64,000 nt of DNA from Pseudomonas kielensis. Lineage in GTDB: Bacteria; Pseudomonadota; Gammaproteobacteria; Pseudomonadales; Pseudomonadaceae. Below the pieces are notes generated by a model, which saw only the letters and a list, made by a program, of their open reading frames with translations, made no database searches and had not been told where the DNA came from. The position numbers were made by a program, and so were the translations under genes. The stretch is from assembly GCF_014236655.1 (NCBI RefSeq), contig NZ_JACMYG010000014.1, positions 62,001 through 126,000 of the forward strand, read 5' to 3'. How positions within the stretch are numbered: position 1 is the first letter of the stretch; every line of letters begins with the position of its first letter. Of this stretch, positions 53,099-64,000 are shown piece after piece.

Positions 53099-55151
53099 TA
53101 GCCTGCTACGCCACTTACCCTGGCTGCTGCTGGCAATCGTAGGAGCGTGCGCTCTTGGTGTAGTGGCATTGCGACGGGGTGAGGCGATCAACGCCTTGTG
53201 GATTGTGGTCGCGGCAGTGGCCATTTATCTGGTCGCATATCGTTACTACAGCCTGTTCATCGCAACCCATGTGATGCAACTCGATCCACGGCGGGCCACC
53301 CCCGCAGTGCTCAACAATGATGGTCTGGACTATGTGCCGACCAACAAACACATTCTGTTCGGTCACCACTTTGCCGCTATTGCCGGTGCAGGCCCACTGG
53401 TCGGCCCGGTGCTGGCAGCGCAGATGGGCTATTTGCCCGGCACGCTGTGGCTGATTGCCGGCGTGGTGCTGGCGGGTGCCGTCCAGGACTTCATGGTCCT
53501 GTTCATGTCCACCCGCCGCAACGGTCGTTCCCTGGGGGACATCGTCCGTGAAGAAATGGGCCGCGTCCCCGGCACCATCGCGCTGTTTGGCTGCTTCCTG
53601 ATCATGATCATCATCCTCGCGGTGCTGGCGCTGATCGTGGTCAAAGCCCTGGCTGAAAGCCCATGGGGCATTTTCACAGTGATGGCGACCATCCCGATCG
53701 CGATGTTCATGGGCATCTACATGCGCTACGTCCGCCCGGGTCGCATTGGCGAAATCTCGGTGATCGGCGTGTTGCTGCTGCTGGGCTCCATCTGGCTGGG
53801 TGGGCAGATTGCCGCGGATCCGGTCTGGGCCAAGGCTTTCACCTTCACCGGGATCGAGATCACCTGGATGCTGGTGGGCTATGGCTTTGTCGCCGCATCG
53901 TTGCCGGTGTGGCTGATTCTGGCGCCCCGTGACTACCTGTCGACCTTCCTCAAGATCGGCACCATCATTGCCCTGGCCATTGGCATTCTGGTGACCATGC
54001 CAGAGCTGAAAATGCCGGCACTGACCCAGTTCGTCGATGGCACAGGCCCAGTGTGGAAGGGCGGTCTGTTCCCGTTCCTGTTCATTACCATTGCCTGTGG
54101 TGCGGTCTCGGGTTTCCATGCGCTGATCTCTTCGGGTACTACGCCCAAGCTGCTGGATAACGAAACCAACGCCCGCTACATCGGTTACGGCGGCATGCTG
54201 ATGGAATCCTTCGTGGCCATCATGGCCATGGTTGCCGCTTCGGTGATCGAGCCAGGCGTGTACTTCGCCATGAACAGCCCGGCAGCCGTGGTGGGCAGTG
54301 ATGTCGTCAGCGTGGCGCAAACCGTCAGCAGCTGGGGTTTCGCGATCACGCCGGAAGCCCTGCAGGCCGTGGCCCATGACATCGGCGAAACCACCATCCT
54401 GGCGCGCGCCGGCGGTGCACCGACCCTGGCGGTCGGTATCGCGCAGATCCTGCACAGTGTCCTGCCGGGTGAAAACACCATGGCGTTCTGGTACCACTTT
54501 GCGATTCTGTTCGAGGCGCTGTTCATCCTGACTGCCGTGGACGCCGGTACCCGTGCCGGGCGATTCATGTTGCAGGACCTGCTTGGGTCTTTCGTTCCGG
54601 CGCTCAAGCGCACCGAGTCCTGGACGGCCAACCTGATCGCGACAGCCGGTTGTGTGGCGATGTGGGGTTGGTTGCTGTATCAGGGCGTGGTCGATCCGCT
54701 GGGCGGGATCAACACCTTGTGGCCGCTGTTCGGTATCTCCAACCAAATGTTGGCCGGTATCGCGCTGATGCTCGCGACTGTCGTACTGATCAAAATGAAA
54801 CGCCAACGCTACATCTGGGTCACCATGCTGCCCGCGGTATGGTTGCTGATCTGCACCACCACCGCAGGCTTCATCAAGCTGTTCGACGCCAACCCGGCGA
54901 TCGGCTTCCTGTCCCTGGCCAAGAAGTACAGCGATGCCCTGGCCAACGGTCAGGTTCTCGCACCGGCCAAGGACATCGCGCAGATGGAGCACGTGATCTT
55001 CAACGCCTACACCAACGCAACGCTCACCGCGCTGTTCCTGTTCGTGGTCTTCAGTATCCTGTTCTATGCACTCAAGGTCGGTATCGCCGCCTGGGGCCGC
55101 AAGGAGCGTACGGATAAAGAGTCGCCCTACCAGGCCCTGCCGGATGCGTAA
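53085..55151 (+). CDS. cstA: Carbon starvation protein CstA (pyruvate/peptide transporter)
   Basis: A 688-residue inner-membrane transporter with about 18 hydrophobic helices. The N-terminal CstA domain has NDGLDYVPTNKHILFGHHFA and GPLVGPVLAAQMGYLPGTLW, and the C-terminal DUF4161-type part follows. E. coli CstA and BtsT import pyruvate or peptides under nutrient limitation. The start is MKNNNSLLRHL with an unusually A-rich ribosome region that carries Crc-type motifs and lacks a strong Shine-Dalgarno. The small ybdD gene follows after 15 bp. Confidence 0.96.
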   Translation: MKNNNSLLRHLPWLLLAIVGACALGVVALRRGEAINALWIVVAAVAIYLVAYRYYSLFIATHVMQLDPRRATPAVLNNDGLDYVPTNKHILFGHHFAAIAGAGPLVGPVLAAQMGYLPGTLWLIAGVVLAGAVQDFMVLFMSTRRNGRSLGDIVREEMGRVPGTIALFGCFLIMIIILAVLALIVVKALAESPWGIFTVMATIPIAMFMGIYMRYVRPGRIGEISVIGVLLLLGSIWLGGQIAADPVWAKAFTFTGIEITWMLVGYGFVAASLPVWLILAPRDYLSTFLKIGTIIALAIGILVTMPELKMPALTQFVDGTGPVWKGGLFPFLFITIACGAVSGFHALISSGTTPKLLDNETNARYIGYGGMLMESFVAIMAMVAASVIEPGVYFAMNSPAAVVGSDVVSVAQTVSSWGFAITPEALQAVAHDIGETTILARAGGAPTLAVGIAQILHSVLPGENTMAFWYHFAILFEALFILTAVDAGTRAGRFMLQDLLGSFVPALKRTESWTANLIATAGCVAMWGWLLYQGVVDPLGGINTLWPLFGISNQMLAGIALMLATVVLIKMKRQRYIWVTMLPAVWLLICTTTAGFIKLFDANPAIGFLSLAKKYSDALANGQVLAPAKDIAQMEHVIFNAYTNATLTALFLFVVFSILFYALKVGIAAWGRKERTDKESPYQALPDA

Positions 55152-55166
55152 AAGAGGATTGCACCT

Positions 55167-55364
55167 GTGTTCAATGACCTGAGTCGCCTCGGTAAATACC
55201 TCGGTCAGGCCGCGCGCCTGATGGTCGGCATGCCCGATTACGACAATTACGTCGAGCATATGCAAACCAATCACCCGGACAAGCCGGTGATGAGCTACGA
55301 GATGTTCTTTCGGGAACGCCAGGAAGCTCGTTACGGCGGCAAGGGTGGGCCCAAGTGCTGTTGA
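55167..55364 (+). CDS. ybdD: YbdD/YjiX-family small protein
   Basis: A 65-residue protein of the YbdD/YjiX (DUF466) family, regularly found just behind cstA or btsT. It shows the family's motifs [20 protein letters not shown] and [14 protein letters not shown], and ends in two cysteines. It is thought to assist the transporter, but no activity is known. The start is a GTG at 55167 with AAGAGGA upstream, 15 bp after the cstA stop. Confidence 0.9.
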   Translation: MFNDLSRLGKYLGQAARLMVGMPDYDNYVEHMQTNHPDKPVMSYEMFFRERQEARYGGKGGPKCC

Positions 55365-55392
55365 GGCACGAGATGTAAATGGCAACACAACC

Positions 55393-55469
55393 CTGTAGGA
55401 GCCGGCTCGCCGGCGATGGCGATCTTGAAGACGCCATCGCGGGTCAGCCAGGCTCCTACAGTTTTTTTT
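55393..55469. repeat. REP-type hairpin with a terminal T-run
   Basis: The outer arms CTGTAGGAGCC (55393-55403) and GGCTCCTACAG (55451-55461) are perfect inverted repeats, with an inner pair GCGATGGC/GCCATCGC (55413-55420, 55433-55440). Eight T's (55462-55469) follow at once, so on the plus strand it can act as a terminator for cstA-ybdD. yjiA starts only 20 bp later. Confidence 0.85.
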
Positions 55470-55488
55470 GCGTTCGGGAGATCCAGTT

Positions 55489-56460
55489 TTGTTAAGCCCT
55501 ATCCCCGTTACCATCCTCAGCGGCTTTCTCGGCGCGGGTAAAACCACGCTGTTGCGCCACCTGCTCAAGGCCGAGCATGGCCTGAAGATCGCGGTCATCG
55601 AAAACGAATTCAGTGACGCCGGTATCGACACCCAGTTGCTGGGCGACGAACCGGTGCAGGTGATGACGCTGTCCAATGGCTGCGTCTGCTGCACGATTCA
55701 CACCGACCTGAGCAAGGCCCTGTACCTGCTGCTCGAGCGCCTGGACAGCGGCGAAATCAGCTTTGATCGCCTGGTGATCGAGTGCACCGGCCTGGCCGAC
55801 CCGGCTCCCGTGGCCCAGACATTCTTCATCGACGAAGAGTTGCGCGAGCGCTACATCCTCGACGGCATCATCACCCTGGTGGATGCGGCGCACGCCGACG
55901 TGCACCTGACCCAGACCATTGCCCAGGCGCAGATCGGTTTTGCCGACCGCTTGCTGGTCAGCAAACGCGACCTGGTGGACGAGCCGACATTCACGGCGCT
56001 GAGCGAGCGCCTGACCCGGATCAATCGCCGGGCACCGATCCGTCTGGTCGAACACGGCAAGATCGACCTGGCCGAGTTGCTGGATGTGCGCGGCTTCAAT
56101 CTCAATGCCGACCTCGGGGGTGGCGTCAGCTTGCGCCCGGTGAGCAAGGCGCCATCAATCGACCGCATCACCAGCCTGGTGCTGCGCAGCGATCAGGCGC
56201 TGGATATCGACCGGCTCAGCGAGTTCATGAACGAGCTGCTGGAAGAGCACGGCAAACAACTGCTGCGCTACAAAGGTGTGCTGAATATCGCCGGGGAATC
56301 GCGGCGCATGGTGTTTCAGGGCGTGCTGAAGCTGTATGGCTTCGACTGGGACACTGAATGGGCCGAAGGTGAAGCGCGCGAAAGCGTGATCGTGTTCATT
56401 GCCGATGATTTGCCGCAAGACAAGATCCGCGAAGGGTTTGCCCGGGTGGCGGCCCAATAG
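55489..56460 (+). CDS. yjiA: COG0523-family GTPase YjiA
   Basis: A 323-residue G3E-family P-loop GTPase. Walker A is GFLGAGKTTLL; the metal-binding CxCC appears as SNGCVCCTIHTDL; VIECTGLADPAPV is the switch region; SKRDLVDE is the base-specificity motif. Members deliver zinc, cobalt or other metals to target proteins; YjiA's target is unsettled. I start at the TTG at 55489 because it aligns with the conserved LLSPIPVTILSGF and has GGGAG upstream. A REP hairpin sits directly before it, so it may have its own promoter. Confidence 0.9.
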   Translation: MLSPIPVTILSGFLGAGKTTLLRHLLKAEHGLKIAVIENEFSDAGIDTQLLGDEPVQVMTLSNGCVCCTIHTDLSKALYLLLERLDSGEISFDRLVIECTGLADPAPVAQTFFIDEELRERYILDGIITLVDAAHADVHLTQTIAQAQIGFADRLLVSKRDLVDEPTFTALSERLTRINRRAPIRLVEHGKIDLAELLDVRGFNLNADLGGGVSLRPVSKAPSIDRITSLVLRSDQALDIDRLSEFMNELLEEHGKQLLRYKGVLNIAGESRRMVFQGVLKLYGFDWDTEWAEGEARESVIVFIADDLPQDKIREGFARVAAQ

Positions 56461-56612
56461 AACACCAGGCATGCGCTTTCTGTGAGCGCATGCCAGTTTG
56501 AGTTATTTACCGCCGATTAGCCGGATAGCTTCCGTGAGCAACCTGGTGGGTTTACACATCCAGGGAGTGTGTTCAGGGCCCTATCCACTGGGGTTGAGCG
56601 GTTTGACCGGCG

Positions 56613-56642
56613 AAAAAAAACCGGCCAATCACTTGGCCGGTT
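56613..56642 (-). terminator. Terminator of glyA
   Basis: Stem AACCGGCCAA (56619-56628), loop TCAC and TTGGCCGGTT (56633-56642). On the minus strand it is followed by eight T's (A-run 56613-56620). It lies 28 bp beyond the glyA stop. Confidence 0.92.
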
Positions 56643-56669
56643 ATTTAGGCTGCGGATCTAGCGGTGCAG

Positions 56670-57923
56670 TTACGCGCCGTATACCGGCAGCTTCTTGCAG
56701 ATAGCCTTGACCTTCTCACGTACGGCGTCGATCACCGCTTCGTTGTTCAGGTCTGCCAGGATGTCGCAGATCCAGCCGGCCAGTTCCTTGCACTCAGCTT
56801 CCTTGAAGCCACGAGTGGTCACAGCCGGGGTGCCGAAGCGCAGGCCGGAGGTGACGAACGGGGAGCGTGGATCGTTCGGTACCGAGTTCTTGTTGACGGT
56901 GATGAACGCTTTGCCCAGAGCGGCGTCGGCGTCTTTACCGGAGATTTCCTGCTTGATCAGCGACAGCAGGAACAGGTGGTTTTCAGTACCGCCGGAGACC
57001 ACGTCGAAACCGCGCTCGATGAACACGCTGGCCATGGCCTGGGCGTTTTTCACCACTTGCTGCTGGTAGGTCTTGAACTCAGGCTGCAATGCTTCCTTGA
57101 AGCAGATCGCTTTAGCGGCGATCACGTGCTCCAGCGGGCCACCCTGGGCGCCCGGGAATACGGCGGAGTTCAGCTTCTTCTCGATGTCGGCGTTGGCGCG
57201 AGCCAGGATCAGGCCGCCACGTGGACCGCGCAGGGTCTTGTGGGTAGTGGTGGTCACTACGTCAGCGAATGGCACTGGGTTCGGGTAGACGCCAGCAGCG
57301 ACCAGACCGGCCACGTGGGCCATGTCGACGAACAGGTAGGCGCCCACTTTGTCAGCGATTTCGCGGAAGCGTGGGAAGTCGAGGATCTGCGAGTAGGCAG
57401 AGAAACCGGCCACGATCATTTTTGGCTTGTGCTCGACTGCCAGGCGCTCGACTTCGTCGTAGTCGATCAGGCCGTTGGCGTCGATGCCGTACTGGATGGC
57501 GTTGTACAGCTTGCCGGAGGACGAAACGCTGGCACCGTGGGTCAGGTGACCACCGTGGGCCAGGCTCATGCCCAGGATGGTGTCGCCAGCCGACAGCAGG
57601 GCCAGGTAAACGGCGCTGTTGGCCTGGGAACCGGCGTGCGGTTGAACGTTGGCGTAATCGGCGCCGAACAGTTCTTTTGCACGGTCGATGGCCAGTTGCT
57701 CAACCACGTCGACGAATTCGCAACCGCCGTAGTAGCGCTTGCCTGGGTAACCTTCGGCGTACTTGTTGGTCAGTACCGAGCCTTGAGCTTCCATCACCGC
57801 TGGGCTGGTGTAGTTCTCCGAAGCGATCAGCTCGATGTGTTCTTCCTGGCGCTGAGCTTCTTGCTCCATGGCGGCAAAAAGGTCGGCGTCGTACTTGGCA
57901 ATGGTCAAATCACGGCTGAACAT
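56670..57923 (-). CDS. glyA: Serine hydroxymethyltransferase
   Basis: GlyA interconverts serine and glycine with tetrahydrofolate, the main source of one-carbon units. The 417-residue protein is full length. The PLP lysine is in [33 protein letters not shown] and [20 protein letters not shown] type stretches are conserved. The ATG at 57921-57923 ([14 protein letters not shown]) is the standard start. It stands alone on the minus strand between yjiA and morA. Pseudomonads often carry more than one glyA; this is the copy next to morA. Confidence 0.97.
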   Translation of the reverse strand: MFSRDLTIAKYDADLFAAMEQEAQRQEEHIELIASENYTSPAVMEAQGSVLTNKYAEGYPGKRYYGGCEFVDVVEQLAIDRAKELFGADYANVQPHAGSQANSAVYLALLSAGDTILGMSLAHGGHLTHGASVSSSGKLYNAIQYGIDANGLIDYDEVERLAVEHKPKMIVAGFSAYSQILDFPRFREIADKVGAYLFVDMAHVAGLVAAGVYPNPVPFADVVTTTTHKTLRGPRGGLILARANADIEKKLNSAVFPGAQGGPLEHVIAAKAICFKEALQPEFKTYQQQVVKNAQAMASVFIERGFDVVSGGTENHLFLLSLIKQEISGKDADAALGKAFITVNKNSVPNDPRSPFVTSGLRFGTPAVTTRGFKEAECKELAGWICDILADLNNEAVIDAVREKVKAICKKLPVYGA

Positions 57924-58053
57924 GGCGGTCCTCAAGGATCGGGGGGGCAGAAAAGGAGGGCATTCTAACTCAATGGCTTTTGTCTGGCATATGAAACGAC
58001 ATCATGTCGCAGACAAGTGGCATTCATGACGGGATCAGCGGTGATCATGCTGA

Positions 58054-58153
58054 CCTCATCGCGAGCAAGCTCGCTCCCACGGGGGATTTTCGGTGTCCAC
58101 AAATTTTATGTGCCCCCCAAAAACCTGTGGGAGCGAGCTTGCTCGCGATGAGG
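58054..58153. repeat. BIME: perfect 27-nt inverted REP pair
   Basis: Positions 58054-58080 (CCTCATCGCGAGCAAGCTCG...) and 58127-58153 are exact reverse complements over 27 nt, 46 bp apart. Each arm is itself a REP palindrome. The element fills much of the 252-bp spacer between glyA and morA. The exact identity of the arms points to recent copying. Confidence 0.93.
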
Positions 58154-58175
58154 CCATCAGCCTCTGTGCAGGACG

Positions 58176-61100
58176 TCAGTCGAGCATGAAGAGCGCATCA
58201 TTGCTGAACTGCGCTTCAAAGCGTGCCGCCGGCATCGGCCGGCCGAACAGATAACCCTGCACCTCGTCGCAATCATGCTCACGCAGGAACTCCAACTGCT
58301 CATGGGTCTCCACGCCTTCGGCGATCACGGCCAGGTTCAAGCTGTGGGCCATGGCAATGATTGCGCGGGCAATCTGCGCATCCTGTTCGCCTGACGGCAG
58401 GCCGTCGACGAAGGTGCGGTCGATTTTCAGCACATCGATCGGGAACTGTTTCAGGTAGTTGAGCGAGGAGTAGCCCGTGCCGAAGTCGTCGACCGCGATG
58501 CTCAGGCCGAGGTTCTTCAGGCTGGCGAGGATCTGCATGGCCTCGCTGACTTCGCGCATCAGGATGCTTTCGGTCAGTTCCAGCTCCAGGCAGGCCGGCG
58601 CCAGGCCCGTGTCCTTGAGGATGGTGGCGATGCGTGTGCCGAGTTGGCCATCGGAGAACTGTCGCGCGGAAATGTTCACCGAGACCTTCGGTACGCGCAC
58701 CTGCGCCTGGTGCCATATCTTGAGTTGCTGACAGGCCTCGCGGATCACCCAGTCACCGACGTCCACCACCAGCCCGAGTTCTTCCAGCACCGGAATGAAG
58801 TCCCCCGGTGGCACCAGCCCGCGCCGCGGATGCTGCCAGCGCAGCAGGGCTTCGGCCCCGGTCAGGCGCTTGCCGTCGCCGCTGAACTGCGGTTGGTAAT
58901 ACAGCACAAATTCATTCTGTTCGAGGGCGTGACGCAGGTCGCTTTCCAGTTCCAGGCGTTCCAGGGCGCTGGCGTTCATCTCCGCCTGGTAGAACTGGAA
59001 GTTGTTCTTGCCGCGCTCCTTGGCGTGGTACATCGCGGTGTCGGCGTTTTTCATCAACTGGCTCAGTTCGTTGCCGTCCTGCGGGCTCAGGGCGATGCCG
59101 ATACTGGCCGTCACAAAAAACTCACGGCCTTCGAGGACGAAGGGCTTCACCAGGCTGGCGAGAATCTGCTCGGCGACATGAATCGCTCGGTTCAGCGCCA
59201 GTTCGCGGGTGGCGCGCGGTTGCAGCAGCAGGGTGAATTCATCACCGCCCATGCGGGCCACGGTGTCATCGTCGTCGACGCAGCCGAGCAGGCGGGTGGC
59301 CATGTCCTTGAGCATGCGATCGCCGGCGGCGTGGCCCAGGGAGTCGTTGATCGGCTTGAAGCGGTCCAGGTCGAGGAACATCAGCACCACCCAGGACTTG
59401 TGCCGCTGCGCCGTTTGCAGGGCCGTGTGCAGGCGGTCCTGGAACAGGGTGCGGTTGGGCAGGTGGGTCAGGGCGTCGTAGTAGGCGAGGCGGTGAATCC
59501 GCTGCTCGCTGGCCTTGCGCTCGCTGATGTCGCTGAAAAAGCACACGTAGCTGGCCAGGTCGCCCTCGTCATCGAGCACCGCGGTGATCCCGACCCAGGC
59601 CGGGTAATGCTCGCCGTTGCGGCGCTTGAGCCAGATTTCACCTTCCCAGCTGCGGTGCTGGTGCAGTTGTTTGAGGATATAGCCCAGGTGGGCTTCCTGC
59701 TGCTCATCGACGGTCAACATGTTCGGCAGTTGATCGAGGACCTGGGACACCGCGTAACCACTGACTCGGCTGAACGCGTCGTTGGCCTGCACGATGTAGC
59801 CGGCGGGGTCGGTGATCAGGATCGCCGACGTCGAGTGTTCGAACACCGTGGCGGCCATGCGCAGGTCTTTCTCCGCGCGCCGTTGCTGGCTGATGTCGCG
59901 ACCGACCCCCAGCACGCCTTCGAACGCGTCGTGCTCGTCCCACACCAACACCAGCCGCAACTCGATGGGGATCTTGCGGCCATCGGCGCGCAGGCAGTCG
60001 AACAGGAACAGTTGGGTCTTCACCTGGCTGCGCAGTTGCGCCAGTTGCTCGGGCTGGTTCAAGGCCCGGCTGACGCGGTCCATCAGGCTGTAGATGCCGG
60101 TCAGTTGCTGCGGGTTGGCGACGATGGACTGCCAGCCGTTGCGGAAGATCCATTGCGCGTCATAGCCGAGCACGGCCTGCACCGACGGGCTGACGTAGTT
60201 CAACGCGAGTTTGTTGTTGGTGGAGAAGATGACGTCGCTGATGCTCTCGGCGAGCATGCGGTAGCGCTGCTCACTGTCGCGCAGGGATTCGCTGGCTTCG
60301 ATCTGGTCGGTGATGTCCTTGGCCACGCCGATGATCCGCGTGACCTGGCCGTCAGCGTCCCGCGCCAGGGCCTGCTCGCGCACCTCGAAGCAGCGCCACT
60401 GGCCGTCGCGGTGGCGAAAGCGCAGCGGGCACTGGCGCAACGGGTGATAACCGGCCTGGCGTTGTTCGTCGCGCAGGCAGTGGTAGAGCTCGGCGTCTTC
60501 CGGGTGCAGGAGGATTTCCCAGAAGTACTCGCCCATCTGTTGCAGTTCGGACTTGTTGTAGCCCAGGGTCTGCCCCAGGTGGTGATTGCTGAAGATCATG
60601 CGCTGGCTGAGTGCATCCTGGACGTACAGGTGATCGGGCACGGTGCGCACCACGTCGGACCAGAAGCTTTCGCGCTCCAGCAGCGACAGTTCCACCAGCT
60701 TGCGGCTGGTGATGTCGTTGATGCTCAGGATCACCGCGCGATAGTCCGGTTGTTCCTGGGGCAGGCGCAGGACCAGCCACAGGTGCTGATCCTGGCCCTG
60801 GTCGTCCTTGAGCTTGATTTCCAGCTCCAGTTGGCGCTGCTGATTGAGCACAGCTTCCAGCAGCGCGGCGCCAATGCTGTTGTCGTCTGCTGGCCGGCCT
60901 TCGATCAATAATTGCCAGGCCTGCGCGCAGGACTGGACGCCGAGCAGGTGCAGCGCCACCTGGTTGACTTCGGTGATGCGCAGCTCCTGCAGCAGTAACT
61001 GGCGTTGTTCGTGATTGCCCAGGGCGGCACGTAGCGCTTGGCTGTCGTGCACCTGGGTTTTGTCGAAGGCATCGTGGAGCCCCGACAGATCCAGCACGCA

Positions 61101-62021
61101 CAGCGCAACACCGGTGCCATCGAAAATGTCCTGGTACCGCCTGCGGCCTTCATGCAACTGGAGTTGGCGGCGGCGCATGTTCAACAGGGCAATGAATGGC
61201 AACAGGGACAGGGCCAGCCCCAGCAGGCATTTACCGATGAAGGCCGGCAGCAGTTCCTCGATCACCCGCTGGCGGTCGAACAGGCCGCGCAGTTGCCAGT
61301 CGCTGCTGCTCAGCGGCACGGTCAGCACGGTGTTGGCCTGGTCCTGCGGGGTCAGTAGGTTCGGCTGGGTCGAGGGCTGCAGGTCTTCACGGCTGATGAT
61401 TTGATGATTGATGCGGTTTTCCACCAGCCACCGTGGACGCAGGGTGCCTTCACTCTGCTTGGCCAGGCCTGCGAAAAAGCTCGGCCGCAGGCGCAAGGCC
61501 CAGTAGCCGCGCGTGCTGCCGCTGGCCTGGTGCAGCAGCAGGTGCACCACCGAGCCGTCATTGGCGTTGCTGAAGTAGTGCGCCTGGGCGTGACTGCGCC
61601 TGACCAGTTCGCTCAGGTAGTCGGCATCCGGGGTGGTGGCGCTGTCATGGAGCACTTTGCCAGAGGGGCTGAGCAGCGCCACGCTGAGCAGATCCGGCAG
61701 GGACTGCTGCAGTTTGCGCAACAGGGCCTGTTGCTGCTCATGGGTTTGCGGTTGTTCGACGATCGGTAGCAGATTGAGCGCGATCTGCGCATTCAGCGCC
61801 ATGTTCAGGCTGACTTGGGCGGCCAGGTCGGCGGTGTAGTCGATGGTGTGCTGGCGCTGGTCTTTCTGGGTGTCGTGCAACTGATCGAGCAATTGCCAGA
61901 ACAACAGTCCGAGCAACAGCAAGACCAGCATCGCCAAGGTGCCTTTGAGTGTCCCGCGCAGGGGCGATCCGGGCGCAGGGTTCAGTGCGCGCGCGGAGGA
62001 AGGCGGAGTGGCGTTGGACAA
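58176..62021 (-). CDS. morA: MorA-type multi-PAS GGDEF/EAL protein
   Basis: A 1281-residue c-di-GMP enzyme. Layout: membrane helix (about 28-46), an extracytoplasmic sensor region to ~250, a second membrane helix (~255-275), several PAS/PAC modules (about 280-840, including an [20 protein letters not shown] type PAC), GGDEF with the intact motif at 925-929 ([12 protein letters not shown]) and EAL with [10 protein letters not shown] (Glu1057). Both catalytic motifs are kept, so it may make and degrade c-di-GMP. MorA in other pseudomonads controls flagellar timing, motility and biofilm. The N-terminus is [14 protein letters not shown]. Length is somewhat under that of P. aeruginosa MorA. Confidence 0.94.
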   Translation of the reverse strand: MSNATPPSSARALNPAPGSPLRGTLKGTLAMLVLLLLGLLFWQLLDQLHDTQKDQRQHTIDYTADLAAQVSLNMALNAQIALNLLPIVEQPQTHEQQQALLRKLQQSLPDLLSVALLSPSGKVLHDSATTPDADYLSELVRRSHAQAHYFSNANDGSVVHLLLHQASGSTRGYWALRLRPSFFAGLAKQSEGTLRPRWLVENRINHQIISREDLQPSTQPNLLTPQDQANTVLTVPLSSSDWQLRGLFDRQRVIEELLPAFIGKCLLGLALSLLPFIALLNMRRRQLQLHEGRRRYQDIFDGTGVALCVLDLSGLHDAFDKTQVHDSQALRAALGNHEQRQLLLQELRITEVNQVALHLLGVQSCAQAWQLLIEGRPADDNSIGAALLEAVLNQQRQLELEIKLKDDQGQDQHLWLVLRLPQEQPDYRAVILSINDITSRKLVELSLLERESFWSDVVRTVPDHLYVQDALSQRMIFSNHHLGQTLGYNKSELQQMGEYFWEILLHPEDAELYHCLRDEQRQAGYHPLRQCPLRFRHRDGQWRCFEVREQALARDADGQVTRIIGVAKDITDQIEASESLRDSEQRYRMLAESISDVIFSTNNKLALNYVSPSVQAVLGYDAQWIFRNGWQSIVANPQQLTGIYSLMDRVSRALNQPEQLAQLRSQVKTQLFLFDCLRADGRKIPIELRLVLVWDEHDAFEGVLGVGRDISQQRRAEKDLRMAATVFEHSTSAILITDPAGYIVQANDAFSRVSGYAVSQVLDQLPNMLTVDEQQEAHLGYILKQLHQHRSWEGEIWLKRRNGEHYPAWVGITAVLDDEGDLASYVCFFSDISERKASEQRIHRLAYYDALTHLPNRTLFQDRLHTALQTAQRHKSWVVLMFLDLDRFKPINDSLGHAAGDRMLKDMATRLLGCVDDDDTVARMGGDEFTLLLQPRATRELALNRAIHVAEQILASLVKPFVLEGREFFVTASIGIALSPQDGNELSQLMKNADTAMYHAKERGKNNFQFYQAEMNASALERLELESDLRHALEQNEFVLYYQPQFSGDGKRLTGAEALLRWQHPRRGLVPPGDFIPVLEELGLVVDVGDWVIREACQQLKIWHQAQVRVPKVSVNISARQFSDGQLGTRIATILKDTGLAPACLELELTESILMREVSEAMQILASLKNLGLSIAVDDFGTGYSSLNYLKQFPIDVLKIDRTFVDGLPSGEQDAQIARAIIAMAHSLNLAVIAEGVETHEQLEFLREHDCDEVQGYLFGRPMPAARFEAQFSNDALFMLD

Positions 62022-62305
62022 TCTGTAATCCTGCGGTGGGGCTGGACTGGCGCGACGTGCACTATAAGCCTGACGCCCGAAGGGCGGCTAGCATGCCTTG
62101 AGTTGTGGCAAAGTGCCAGTCCCCTCCGGCTGGACGGGTATGTCACATTGAGGTAGCTTTGCCGGTTACGCAGGGCGTTCCAGCCCCAGACATTCAGGCT
62201 TTTTTACGCAAGCAGGCATCGACCCTCCGGTCCATGCCCGCGCCGCGCATGGCCTGACACGGGCTTGGCCCGCTTTATTCCACCGTTACTGACGCTAGGT
62301 TCTCC

Positions 62306-63970
<1,665 letters not shown>

Positions 63971-64000
63971 TTGGCTGGTGGCATGAAATAACGGAGCCTG

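Noticed and set aside
58644..60911. 755-codon plus-strand frame inside morA
   Set aside because: It is fully antisense to the PAS-GGDEF-EAL gene, rich in Val/Gln/His as such shadows are, and shows no recognisable domain or ribosome site.

Overview
The window looks like core chromosome of a fluorescent Pseudomonas (P. fluorescens group). The evidence is high GC, the enteric-like but Pseudomonas-specific gene orders leuS..lnt-corC-ybeY-phoH-miaB and fprB-mscL-radA-PilZ-cstA, the hybrid sensor LadS, the large GGDEF/EAL regulator MorA, cyanide-insensitive oxidase CioAB, and REP/BIME repeats with the typical GTGGGAGCGAGCTTGCTCGCGA core. I recognise no rRNA, tRNA, IS, prophage or CRISPR.

Layout. 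0-8.5 kb: 5' end of leuS (minus), two small plus-strand genes, then the minus-strand run miaB / BIME / phoH-ybeY-corC-lnt (RNA modification, ribosome maturation, lipoprotein acylation). 8.7-11.5 kb: thiD-thiE-hemL (thiamine and haem). 11.8-18.3 kb: ladS, an AidB-like acyl-CoA dehydrogenase, amn, rluE, DUF2788. 18.5-21.5 kb: an Lrp regulator, an orphan plus-strand terminator that implies an unannotated small RNA or attenuated leader, a DUF6515 protein, a FieF-type cation exporter and a lipoprotein. 21.6-35.9 kb: hrpB, an endonuclease/exonuclease/phosphatase-fold enzyme, YciC, DUF2076, a NYN nuclease, a DnaQ-fold exonuclease, an AsnC/EamA pair, rhlE, a BaiN flavoprotein, an HDAC-fold amidohydrolase, GNAT, tesB and a HAD phosphatase. 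36-44 kb: two tandem YpfJ-type zinc peptidases, a TetR regulator, trmA with a purine permease, a small secreted protein, a DJ-1 protein lacking its usual cysteine, and an MFS exporter. 44-46.8 kb: cioA-cioB-DUF2474 behind a perfect ANR/FNR box. 46.9-50.5 kb: rlmG, a LuxR solo in an AT-rich surrounding, fprB and mscL. 51-64 kb: radA, PilZ, cstA-ybdD, yjiA, glyA, morA and ettA.

How it fits together. Several genes govern lifestyle and signalling (ladS, morA, the PilZ protein and the LuxR solo). Others handle respiration and redox stress (cioAB, fprB), carbon limitation (cstA-ybdD with Crc-type A-rich motifs at the start codon) and RNA/ribosome biology (miaB, ybeY, rluE, trmA, rlmG, rhlE, hrpB, ettA). 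Nothing here is a defence island or a biosynthetic cluster. The least explained pieces are the orphan transcript near 19.1-19.29 kb, the 26-nt-arm inverted repeat near 24.3 kb, the LuxR solo with AT-rich flanks, the tandem YpfJ pair, and a few conserved proteins of unknown function.
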